From positions 1-64,000 of the forward strand of contig JAEPMJ010000004.1 of NCBI GenBank assembly GCA_017644005.1: a stretch of DNA of 64,000 nucleotides, in the 5' to 3' direction. The notes under the pieces were generated by a model. It was not told the origin of the DNA, searched no databases, and saw only the letters and a list, made by a program, of their open reading frames with translations. Numbering within the stretch: position 1 is the first letter of the stretch; each line of letters starts with the position of its first letter. Below are positions 54,001 through 62,568 of the stretch, piece after piece. The DNA comes from Rhizobiaceae bacterium (GTDB lineage Bacteria; Pseudomonadota; Alphaproteobacteria; Rhizobiales; Rhizobiaceae). Made by a program: the position numbers and the translations under genes.

Positions 54001-57000
54001 ATGCGATTTCTCAAAAAAGCACTTCGCATCTTCTTCTATCTGCTGCTCGTCGCCCTCGTACTGGCGGGCGGCGCGCTTGCCTATTTCACACAGACCGAAA
54101 ACGGCCGCGCGAACCTTGCCGGCGTCGCGTCCCGGCTGGCTTCGGGCGAAGGGCGCGAGGTGCGTGTTTCCGGGCTGAACGGTATTCTCGGCGGGTATCT
54201 GACCGCGAGCGAGATTGCTGTCGCGGACGCGGCAGGTACCTGGCTTGCGGTCAACAACGCAGCCGTCGACTGGTCACCATTTGCCCTGCTCGGCTTCTCA
54301 TTCGACGCTGACAGGATTTCAGCCGAGCGCATCGAGGTTTCGCGCCGGCCGATGCCCGTCGAGACAGATGGCGGCGGCGGTTTCAGCCTGCCCGTCACGA
54401 TCGATGTGAAGGCGATCGATCTGCCCGATATCCGGCTCGGTGCCGGTGTTGCGGGAGCCGCGGCGCAGCTGGCGGCGACTGGCTCTGTCAAGGTGGACAA
54501 CGCGCCGCTCACCGCTGCGGCGAAGCTGGCGCTCAGGCGCATCGACGGTGCGACAGGTTCGCTCAATGCGCAGGTGGCGTTTGTGCCCGACCGGAACCAG
54601 CTGGATGTCGAAATCAGGGGTAGCGAGCCGGAGGGCGGCGTGCTCGCCACGCTGTTGCGGCTGCCCGGCACGCCGCCGGTCGGTATTGAAGTCAGCGGCA
54701 GCGGTCCGATGTCGGACTGGCAGGCGCGGGGCATGTTTCTGGTCAGCGGCGCGCCGGCGGCGGAGGTGAAGCTGCGGCATCAGCTCACCGACCAGGGCAG
54801 CCGGATCACGACCAACGGCAGCGGCTCTTTCTCGCCTTTCCTGCCTGACGGGCTTGCGCCGCTCCTGCGAGGCTCAACGAGCTTCGTGTTCAACGGTCTG
54901 GTTCGCCCGTGGAACGCGCTCACCGTTGATGAACTGACGCTGCGCAGCGAGACGATCGCTGCCGAAGCGCGCGGCAGCCTCGATCCCGACGGTGTGTCGG
55001 ATTTCCAGTTCACCGCGAGTGCGACCGGCGATGCCGTGCCGCTGGCATTCGGCGCGGGCGAGGCGCAGACACAGCTCGCATTCAAGGCGGCGACCGGTCG
55101 AGCCTTCGGCCCCGGCGACGCGCTCGGCTTCAATATCGCCGCCAATCTCAGCCGGTTTGCCACTCGCGGCATCGCCGCGGAAGACGTAGCGATCGAGGCC
55201 GGTTCGGACAGTTTCGACCTCAAGACACTGTCAGGTCCGGTTGCGGTCAGCGCGCAATCGGCGGCCGTGGGCAGCACCGTCCCCACCGTGGCCAATCTGC
55301 TGGCAGGTGCTGTTTCGCTCACGGCTGACGGCGCTGTCGCCGACGGTAACGAGGTGACGTTCGAGCGGCTTTCGGCGCGTAGCGGTACGTTGCAGGCTGA
55401 AGCGACCGGCCGCTACGGCGTTGCCGACAACAGTTTTGCGATGGAGCTTTCGGGCAGCGTGCTTACGGCGGTCCTGCCTTCGTCGGCGGGGCGTTTTCTC
55501 GACAAGATGGTCACCGTGACGGGTAGGGTCGAACGCGATTCCGAGGGGCGGATATCGCTCACCGACAGCGAGATCACGTCCGGCGCGCTTTCAGTCACCG
55601 GATCGGCGGCGCTTCATGGCGAGACGGTTTCAGCCGAGCTTGAGGGCGCGTTCGCCGATCTTTCGAAACTCTCGGAAGCGGCCACGGGCGAAGCGCGATT
55701 TTCGGTTGCCGCCAGCGGCGAGCTCGGCAAACCCGAAATCACGGCAAATGTCGCGAGCGACCGCATGACAGTGGCCGGTCGGGAACTGACCGGCCTTTCG
55801 CTCGATGCCGCGGTGACCGCCGATCCCGGTGCGCCAAGTGGCGATGTCACCCTTGTGGGGCGGATCGGCGACGACCGACTGGACGGCAGGGCCTCGTTGT
55901 CGACCAGCAACGGGCGTAGCGAGATAGGCGATCTCAGGCTCGATCTTGGCGAGAACAAGCTGTTCGGCGCGCTGACGCTCGACAGCGCATTCGTGCCTGA
56001 GGGTTCAATCCAGTTCGACTTTCCCGACATCGGACCGCTTGCCGCAATGGTGCTGGTCGACGTTTCGGGCGAGGCGGCCGGCGCAATCCGCTTTTCGCGC
56101 GATGGCGATACGCCTCGCGTGATGATCGAAGGCAATCTGCCGCGCCTGGTCATGGATGCGGTCAGCGCAGCTGGCGTTTCGGTTTCCGCGGCGGCAGAAG
56201 ACTATCTCGAGGCGCCGGTGCTTTCAGGACGGCTGACCGCTACGGCTTTGAGCACCGACGGTGCGGACGTTCGCGATGCACGGCTTTCGCTGGCAAGCAG
56301 CGGTGGATGGACCGAATTCGAGGGCAGCGCAACGACGAACGGCACGCCTGCGTCCACGACCGGACGCGTGAAGTTTGAGGACGGTACGGTTACCGCCCAG
56401 ATCGCCGAGGCCGGCGCACAGTACCGGGGCATTCAGCTCGCTCTTGCTGCGCCGACAACCATCGTTGTCCGCGACGGTACGGCATATTTCGACGGGCTGG
56501 TTGTTGCGGCGGCGGGCGGAACCGCGACGCTTTCAGGCAGTGCTGGCGAGGCGCTCGATATGCGGGCGAGTATAGCGGCTCTGCCGGCGAGCGCGGCCAA
56601 CGGTTTTGCGCCGTCGCTGGGCGCCGGCGGCACGATCTCGGGTGCGGTGCGTGTCGGCGGTTCGCCGTCCGATCCGCAAGTCGCCTACGATCTTATCTGG
56701 TCGGACGGACGCACGGCGCAGACGCTTGCCGCGGGCCTCGGCGCAATGAGAGTGACGTCGAAAGGCACCTATACGAACGGCCTTCTGAGCTTTGACGCCG
56801 ATGTCGGCGAGGGCTCCGGCCTGACGATGAGCGGCGGCGGCGCGGTTGACATCGCCGCCAGGTCGATTGACGCAGCCTTTTCCGGGCGGGTTCCGTTTTC
56901 GATACTCGCCAGCCGTCTGGCAGCCCAGGGGGTTGCCCTCAATGGAGGCGCGGAGGTCGACCTCAAGGTCGGTGGCGCGTTCAGTGCGCCGCAGGTCAAC

Positions 57001-58161
57001 GGCACTGTGAGGTCCTCGGGTGCAAGGCTGGTGCATGCCGCGACGGGGCTTGCCGTCGAAGACCTGGCGGCGACGATCGATGTCGGCGACGGGAGGGCGA
57101 CGATCCGGGCACTCGACGGGCGGCTTTCGACAGGCGGCTCGATCGTCGGCAGCGGTTACGTCGGCATCGATCCGGCGCAGGGCTTCCCGGCCGACCTCAA
57201 CCTCAGAATAGACAATGGCCGCTACGCGGACGGACGTTTGGTGACAGCCAATTTCGATGGCGCGATAGCGCTTCAGGGTTCGCTCACCGGCAATCCGCTG
57301 CTGAGCGGCGAAGTCAATCTCGGGCGTACGGTGATCACCATTCCAGAAAGCCTGCCGACCAGCCTGTCGCAGCTCGACGTACAGCATCGCAACGCGTCAG
57401 CCGCCGTGCAGCAGCAACAGGCTGCGCTGAACCCTTCGACCGGCGATGGCGGCAGCGGTGCCGTTTCGCTCGACCTCACAATCCGGGCCGCGCAATCGGT
57501 GATCGTCCAGGGCAGGGGGCTCGATGCCGTGCTCACCGGCAGCGTGCGCCTAACAGGCCCGTCAAATGCGGTTGGCGCATTGGGGCAGTTCGAACTGCAG
57601 CGCGGCCGGCTCGAAATTCTTGGCCGCCGGCTCGATTTTACCAGCGGCACGCTGAGCTTCTCAGGTTCGCTTGTTCCCTATCTGAACTTCGTGGCGTCGA
57701 CCGTTGCTGAAGGTGCAACGGTGACTGTGCGCGTGACGGGATCCGCCAATAATCCATCCTTCAGTTTCGAATCGACACCGAGTTTGCCCGAGGACGAGAT
57801 CCTGGCCCGCCTGCTTTTCGGCAAGGCGATGTCAAACCTTTCGGCGGTGCAGGTGGCGCAGCTTGCTTCAGCAGCGGCCCAACTCGCGGGCATTGGCGGC
57901 TCGACCACGCTGCTGCAGCGGTTGCGCGACCGAATCGGCGTCGACGATATCGATGTGAGGACCGACGAGGAAACCGGCGACACGTCGGTCTCCGTCGGCA
58001 AATATCTGAACGACCGTACCTATCTTTCGATCGAAAAAGGCTCGCAGCCCGGGTCGGGCAAGGCCGTCATCGATCTCAATATCGGTGGCATCAAGCTGCG
58101 CGGCGAAGCGAGCGACAGTGGCGAGACAGGCGGCGGCATTTTTTACGAACGCGAATATTAA
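54001..58161 (+). CDS. tamB: translocation and assembly module protein TamB
   Basis: The 1386-residue protein is anchored by one N-terminal helix (about 9-28), followed by a long repetitive beta-structure rich in G, A, S and D. It ends in the conserved C-terminal TamB (DUF490) domain, with GRRLDFTSGTLSFSGSLVPYLNF and LARLLFGKAMSNLSAVQVAQLASA. It spans the periplasm as a hydrophobic groove, moving lipids or helping TamA. Length and order with tamA are normal. Confidence 0.95.
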   Translation: MRFLKKALRIFFYLLLVALVLAGGALAYFTQTENGRANLAGVASRLASGEGREVRVSGLNGILGGYLTASEIAVADAAGTWLAVNNAAVDWSPFALLGFSFDADRISAERIEVSRRPMPVETDGGGGFSLPVTIDVKAIDLPDIRLGAGVAGAAAQLAATGSVKVDNAPLTAAAKLALRRIDGATGSLNAQVAFVPDRNQLDVEIRGSEPEGGVLATLLRLPGTPPVGIEVSGSGPMSDWQARGMFLVSGAPAAEVKLRHQLTDQGSRITTNGSGSFSPFLPDGLAPLLRGSTSFVFNGLVRPWNALTVDELTLRSETIAAEARGSLDPDGVSDFQFTASATGDAVPLAFGAGEAQTQLAFKAATGRAFGPGDALGFNIAANLSRFATRGIAAEDVAIEAGSDSFDLKTLSGPVAVSAQSAAVGSTVPTVANLLAGAVSLTADGAVADGNEVTFERLSARSGTLQAEATGRYGVADNSFAMELSGSVLTAVLPSSAGRFLDKMVTVTGRVERDSEGRISLTDSEITSGALSVTGSAALHGETVSAELEGAFADLSKLSEAATGEARFSVAASGELGKPEITANVASDRMTVAGRELTGLSLDAAVTADPGAPSGDVTLVGRIGDDRLDGRASLSTSNGRSEIGDLRLDLGENKLFGALTLDSAFVPEGSIQFDFPDIGPLAAMVLVDVSGEAAGAIRFSRDGDTPRVMIEGNLPRLVMDAVSAAGVSVSAAAEDYLEAPVLSGRLTATALSTDGADVRDARLSLASSGGWTEFEGSATTNGTPASTTGRVKFEDGTVTAQIAEAGAQYRGIQLALAAPTTIVVRDGTAYFDGLVVAAAGGTATLSGSAGEALDMRASIAALPASAANGFAPSLGAGGTISGAVRVGGSPSDPQVAYDLIWSDGRTAQTLAAGLGAMRVTSKGTYTNGLLSFDADVGEGSGLTMSGGGAVDIAARSIDAAFSGRVPFSILASRLAAQGVALNGGAEVDLKVGGAFSAPQVNGTVRSSGARLVHAATGLAVEDLAATIDVGDGRATIRALDGRLSTGGSIVGSGYVGIDPAQGFPADLNLRIDNGRYADGRLVTANFDGAIALQGSLTGNPLLSGEVNLGRTVITIPESLPTSLSQLDVQHRNASAAVQQQQAALNPSTGDGGSGAVSLDLTIRAAQSVIVQGRGLDAVLTGSVRLTGPSNAVGALGQFELQRGRLEILGRRLDFTSGTLSFSGSLVPYLNFVASTVAEGATVTVRVTGSANNPSFSFESTPSLPEDEILARLLFGKAMSNLSAVQVAQLASAAAQLAGIGGSTTLLQRLRDRIGVDDIDVRTDEETGDTSVSVGKYLNDRTYLSIEKGSQPGSGKAVIDLNIGGIKLRGEASDSGETGGGIFYEREY

Positions 58162-58479
58162 CGCGGCCGAATATTCCTACCGGGGGTTGAAACGCCATCA
58201 CGATTACGCGATTACGGCGCGTGGCCATTGCCCGACTCGCGCCAGCCCAGCAGTTGCAACTGAGGGGCAAAGTTTCCCCCGCGTCACGCCAGTGACACAT
58301 GCGGGACCGATCTGGCGTTTCGAATAGAACGTTTGCGACAATATTGTCGCATTTGCGGCATCCGAACGCTGGCCAAAAATGCAGCTTTCTCAGGCTGACA
58401 TTCGTCCTGATGGCTTTTGACATCAGGCAGCAGATGGGGAATGCTGACCACAAAACGTCAATCCAAACGGGAGAACACC
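58162..58479. other. 318-base intergenic stretch with regulatory dyads
   Basis: No gene is seen between tamB and the next binding-protein gene. The stretch holds the perfect palindrome listed at 58334-58351, a weaker dyad GTCAC-GCCA-GTGAC near 58283, and CCTGATG/CATCAGG (58406-58412 with 58421-58427) close to the gene start. Promoter and control of the following transporter operon must lie here. Confidence 0.45.
58334..58351. promoter_or_regulatory. 18-base perfect palindrome upstream of ABC operon
   Basis: TGCGACAATATTGTCGCA is an exact palindrome 128 bases before the start of the binding-protein gene. Perfect 18-base symmetry with an AT centre is characteristic of a dimeric repressor site. 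The centre AATATT is shared with the palindrome at 44187-44200 upstream of the other peptide-type operon. Confidence 0.55.
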
Positions 58480-60129
58480 ATGAGATTTTTCAGAAGCAAC
58501 GGCGACCGTGTGCCGTCCCATGTTGAAGACATGGCGGCGGAAGTGCGCGAGGGCCGTATGGACCGGCGCGAATTTCTAGCGCTTGCCAGCACCTTCGGTG
58601 CAAGCACTGCACTTGCCTATTCGATGATTGGCCTTGCGGCGCCGACGAAGGCGATGGCTCAGGAGCCCAAGAAGGGCGGTGTGCTGAAAGTCGCGATGTG
58701 GATCAAGGATCCGAAAGATCCGCGCACGGCCGACTGGTCGGAAATCGCCAATGCACAGCGCCAGACGCTGGAGCCGCTGGTGAAGTATACGCGCGACTAC
58801 ACCATCGAGCCTTACCTGCTCGAGAGCTGGGAAGTGAACGATGATGCGACCGAATATGTGCTGCACATCCGCCCGGGCGTGACCTGGAACAACGGCGACA
58901 CCTTCAACGCCGATGACGTGATTTTCAATTTCACGCGCTGGGCCGACCGCAGCGCCGAAGGCAATTCGATGCCGGGCCGCCTCGGGTCGCTTGCTGACGC
59001 GGACACCAAAAAGCTGCGTGAAGGCGCCGTTGAAAAAGTGGACGACATGACCGTCAAGCTGCATCTGACAGCGCCGGACATTGCTCTGATCCCGAACCTC
59101 ACCGACTATCCGGCACTCATCGTGCACCGCAGCTTCGATGAAACGGGAGCCAACTTCGTGGAGAACCCGATCGGCACCGGGCCGTTCGAGCTGGTTTCCT
59201 ACGATGTTGGCCAGAGTGTCGTTTACAAGCGGCGCGAAAACGGCAGCTGGTGGGGCGGCGAAGCCTATCTGGACGGCGTCGAGTTCATCGACTACGGCAC
59301 CGATCCTTCAGCCATGGTGAGCGCATTCGAATCCGGCGAGGTTCATGCCAACCACGAGACGTCGGCCGATTTCGTCGACATTCTCGAAGGTGTCGGCATG
59401 GAAACATCGGAGTCCGTCACCGCCGCAACCATCGTTGCACGCACCAACGTCAACAACGCGCCATATGACAACCAGAAGGTTCGCAAGGCGTTGCAGATGG
59501 CGGTCGACAATGCCCAGGTTCTGGGTCTCGGCTACGGCAATGCCGGCGAACCGGCTGAGAACCACCACGTTGCGCCGATCCACCCGGAATATGTGAAGCT
59601 TCCGGCGCAGGCGCGTGACGTTGAGGGCGCCAAGGCGATGATGGAAGAGGCCGGACAGATGGATTATGAGCACGAGCTCATCACCGTCGACGAGGACTGG
59701 CACAAGAACACCGGCGATGCGATCGCCGCGCAGATCCGCGAGGCCGGCATCAAGGTCAAGCGGACGGTTCTTCCGGGCTCGACCTTCTGGAATGACTGGA
59801 CCAAGTATCCTTATTCCATGACCAACTGGAACATGCGGCCGCTCGGCGTGCAGGTTCTGTCGCTGGCCTATCGCAGCGGCGAAGCATGGAACGAGGCCGG
59901 CTATTCCAACGCTGAACTCGACGGGTGGATCAACGAGGCGCTGACCATTGCCGATGCGGACAAGCGCAAGGCGGTCATGGAGAAGATCGAGATGCACCTG
60001 CAGGATTCGGGTATCATCATCCAGCCCTACTGGCGCAAGCTCTATAACCACCATGCGCCCGAGGTCATGAACTTCGAGATGCATCCGACCTTCGAGCACG
60101 ATTTCGGCAAGGTCTGGCTCAACGCGTAA
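58480..60129 (+). CDS. peptide-type ABC transporter, Tat-exported binding protein
   Basis: The 549-residue SBP_bac_5 protein starts with a twin-arginine signal: DRREFLAL with Arg29-Arg30, a hydrophobic segment, and cleavage after AMA near residue 60. The mature part shows [29 protein letters not shown] and [14 protein letters not shown]. Export in folded form distinguishes it from the Sec-exported binding protein at 40.2-41.9 kb. GGGAG lies 6 bases before ATG 58480. The frame from 58417 is rejected. A hairpin follows its stop. Confidence 0.92.
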   Translation: MRFFRSNGDRVPSHVEDMAAEVREGRMDRREFLALASTFGASTALAYSMIGLAAPTKAMAQEPKKGGVLKVAMWIKDPKDPRTADWSEIANAQRQTLEPLVKYTRDYTIEPYLLESWEVNDDATEYVLHIRPGVTWNNGDTFNADDVIFNFTRWADRSAEGNSMPGRLGSLADADTKKLREGAVEKVDDMTVKLHLTAPDIALIPNLTDYPALIVHRSFDETGANFVENPIGTGPFELVSYDVGQSVVYKRRENGSWWGGEAYLDGVEFIDYGTDPSAMVSAFESGEVHANHETSADFVDILEGVGMETSESVTAATIVARTNVNNAPYDNQKVRKALQMAVDNAQVLGLGYGNAGEPAENHHVAPIHPEYVKLPAQARDVEGAKAMMEEAGQMDYEHELITVDEDWHKNTGDAIAAQIREAGIKVKRTVLPGSTFWNDWTKYPYSMTNWNMRPLGVQVLSLAYRSGEAWNEAGYSNAELDGWINEALTIADADKRKAVMEKIEMHLQDSGIIIQPYWRKLYNHHAPEVMNFEMHPTFEHDFGKVWLNA

Positions 60130-60140
60130 ATCGACCGGAG

Positions 60141-60162
60141 GCGGGGGCGTTTTCGCCCCCGC
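60141..60162 (+). terminator. hairpin after binding-protein gene
   Basis: GCGGGGGCG-TTTT-CGCCCCCGC gives a 9 bp stem 11 bases after the stop, followed by TTCAATTC. A second small stem, GGCCGG-ATGAA-CCGGCC, lies at 60210-60226. The permease gene starts 190 bases later. This fits a partial terminator that favours binding-protein expression. Confidence 0.6.
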
Positions 60163-60350
60163 TTCAATTCAGAGAGCGCCAGATGGCGTACCGCTCAGAG
60201 GGAACCAGAGGCCGGATGAACCGGCCCGGCTATACTGACAGCAGGGGGGCGAAGCGCAACCGCGCCTCTTGGTATTTCAGGACCGTCGAATTCCGTCTTT
60301 GCGTACGGACATTACGTGCTCTCCCCAACCTGAGCGGCAGGGGACTGTAA

Positions 60351-61388
60351 ATGATCGCTTTCATCGGACGGCGGCTCGGCACCATGGCACTGACCATGCT
60401 TTGCCTGACGCTGGTCGTCTTCTTCATGGTCAATCTGGAGCCCAACCTGCGCAAGCTTGCGATCAGCCAGCTGGATATGCGCTCGTCGGACGAACACATC
60501 GAAAGCTGGCTGGTCAAAAACGGCTACCGAGACAATTTCTTTGTCCGGTACGGGCGTTGGCTCGGCGTGGTCCAGAAACAGCCCTATGTCGATCCGGACA
60601 CCGGGGCGGTCACTCCGCGCTTCGGCTATTGCGACGAGCCGGCGGAGCCTCACTATGGCGGCATACTGCAAGGCGACTTCGGCTGTTCAACGAAGTTCAA
60701 GACGACGGTTGCCGCCAAGCTTTTTCCCGCGCTCGGCGCAACCGGCATCCTGATGTTCTGGGTGATGGTCGTCATGGTTCCGGTGGCGCTGCTGATCGGG
60801 GTGCTGGCCGGCATGCGCGAGGGGACCCGAACCGACCGAAGTCTGTCGGTCGCCTCAATCACCACCACGGCAACGCCTGAGTATGTATCCGGCGTCATCT
60901 TTACGGTCATATTCGCGTCCTGGCTCGGCTGGCTGAACGGATCGGCCGCCAGCGCCACGCGGGTGGGCATCACGTTCTCCAATTTCACGCTGCCGGTGAT
61001 GACCATGGCGATCTACGGCATCGGTTACATTGCGCGCATGACCCGAGCCTCGATGGTGGAGGTGATGACGCAGCAATATATACGCACCGCCCGCCTGAAA
61101 GGCCTGGCGTTCAATGCGGTCGTGGTCAAGCACGCGCTCAGAAACGCGCTGATTGCGCCGTTCACGGTCATCATGCTGCAGTTTCCGTGGCTGCTGACGG
61201 GCGTCGTCATCGTTGAGGTGATGTTCCGCTATCAGGGCTTCGGCTTCACTCTCGTCGAGGCGGCGGGCAACAACGATATCGATCTTCTGCTCGGGTGTTC
61301 GCTGGTGTCCGTCTTCGTCGTGCTGTTCACGCAGCTCATTTCGGATGTGGGATACGCCTATCTCAATCCGCGTATCCGCGTCAGCTAG
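60351..61388 (+). CDS. peptide-type ABC transporter permease, DppB family
   Basis: The 345-residue membrane protein opens MIAFIGRRLGTMALTMLCLTLVVFFMVN and has the EAA-loop block TARLKGLAFNAVVVKHALRNALIAPF. The periplasmic loop between helices 1 and 2 is unusually long (about residues 30-130). ATG at 60351. A 221-base gap separates it from the binding-protein gene. The DppC-type gene follows after 12 bases. Confidence 0.9.
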   Translation: MIAFIGRRLGTMALTMLCLTLVVFFMVNLEPNLRKLAISQLDMRSSDEHIESWLVKNGYRDNFFVRYGRWLGVVQKQPYVDPDTGAVTPRFGYCDEPAEPHYGGILQGDFGCSTKFKTTVAAKLFPALGATGILMFWVMVVMVPVALLIGVLAGMREGTRTDRSLSVASITTTATPEYVSGVIFTVIFASWLGWLNGSAASATRVGITFSNFTLPVMTMAIYGIGYIARMTRASMVEVMTQQYIRTARLKGLAFNAVVVKHALRNALIAPFTVIMLQFPWLLTGVVIVEVMFRYQGFGFTLVEAAGNNDIDLLLGCSLVSVFVVLFTQLISDVGYAYLNPRIRVS

Positions 61389-61400
61389 GGGGCAGCAAAC

Positions 61401-62558
61401 ATGGAACTCGAATATCTCGGCGGCTTCCAGATTCTGTTCGGCGTCCTTTGGCGGTTCTGGCCGGTCTGGGTGGCGCTGGCGATCGTTCTGGCGCTCAGCT
61501 ATGCATTCAAGCCGCGGCTGGGCCTCTACGGCCAGCTCTTCGACACTGGGGTCGGCGTGGCAGGCGTCGTCATCTGCCTGTTCTGGGCATTCACGGCGAT
61601 TTTCGCCGACATCGTGTCGCCGTTCGACCCGCTGGCCCAGATCTTCGTTATGAAGGATGCGCTGCCCGGCGCGATCGAGCCGGAGACCGGGCAGGCGTTC
61701 CTGTTTGGCGGCGACCGGCTGGCGCGCGACATTTTCAGCCGCATGGTGTACGGCAGCCAGATCGTTCTGGTGATCGCACCGGCGGCAACACTGTTCGCGC
61801 TCATGGTCGGCACCACGCTCGGCCTTCCCGCCGGATATTATGGCGGACGGGTGGATTCGATCCTGTCCTTCCTTGCCAATCTGGTGCTGGCGTTCCCCGT
61901 CATCCTGCTGTTCTACCTGCTGGTGACACCGGGTATCATGGATACGCCGATCCCCTATGCGATGGCCGGCCTGTTCTTCCTTTTTCCGATCATCTTCTTC
62001 TGCGCGCTGTTTTACACGCGTTTCAGCGGCCGTCCCCGGCTGCTCGTGGTTCAGATCGGGCTGACGGTGTTGATCGGCGGCTGGGTGTATGTAGGATTGG
62101 TGTTCGACGCCGACCCGCTGGGCATCATCTCGATCCGCCCGAATGAGCTGAACATCTTCGTTGCGGTGGTGTTCGCGTCGAGTCCGGGCGTATTCCGCAT
62201 CGTGCGCGGGCTGGTCATGGACATCAAGACGCGCGACTATGTTGCGGCAGCGCAAACACGCGGCGAATCCCCCTGGTACATCATGTTGTGGGAAGTGCTG
62301 CCGAATGCGCGGGGGCCGCTGATCGTCGATGTCTGCCTGCGTATCGGCTACACGACGATCCTGCTCGGAACCCTGGGCTATTTCGGCCTCGGCCTGGCGC
62401 CCGAAAGTCCGGACTGGGGCACTGCGATCAAGGAATCGAGCAGGCTGCTGCGTGCTTATGTGCACCCGGCGCTGCCACCCGTTGTTGCGCTGATGTCATT
62501 CGTGCTCGGTCTCAATCTTCTGGCCGATGCCCTGCGCGAACAATCTCTCAAGGACTGA
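61401..62558 (+). CDS. peptide-type ABC transporter permease, DppC family
   Basis: The 385-residue membrane protein is longer than ordinary DppC (about 300) because of extra hydrophobic segments in the N-terminal and middle parts (about 15-75 and 200-240). It has GGDRLARDIFSRMVYGSQ and the EAA block AAQTRGESPWYIMLWEVLPNARGPL. ATG at 61401 with GGGGGCAGC upstream. The ATPase gene follows after 10 bases. Confidence 0.88.
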   Translation: MELEYLGGFQILFGVLWRFWPVWVALAIVLALSYAFKPRLGLYGQLFDTGVGVAGVVICLFWAFTAIFADIVSPFDPLAQIFVMKDALPGAIEPETGQAFLFGGDRLARDIFSRMVYGSQIVLVIAPAATLFALMVGTTLGLPAGYYGGRVDSILSFLANLVLAFPVILLFYLLVTPGIMDTPIPYAMAGLFFLFPIIFFCALFYTRFSGRPRLLVVQIGLTVLIGGWVYVGLVFDADPLGIISIRPNELNIFVAVVFASSPGVFRIVRGLVMDIKTRDYVAAAQTRGESPWYIMLWEVLPNARGPLIVDVCLRIGYTTILLGTLGYFGLGLAPESPDWGTAIKESSRLLRAYVHPALPPVVALMSFVLGLNLLADALREQSLKD

Positions 62559-62568
62559 GTGCATTCTG

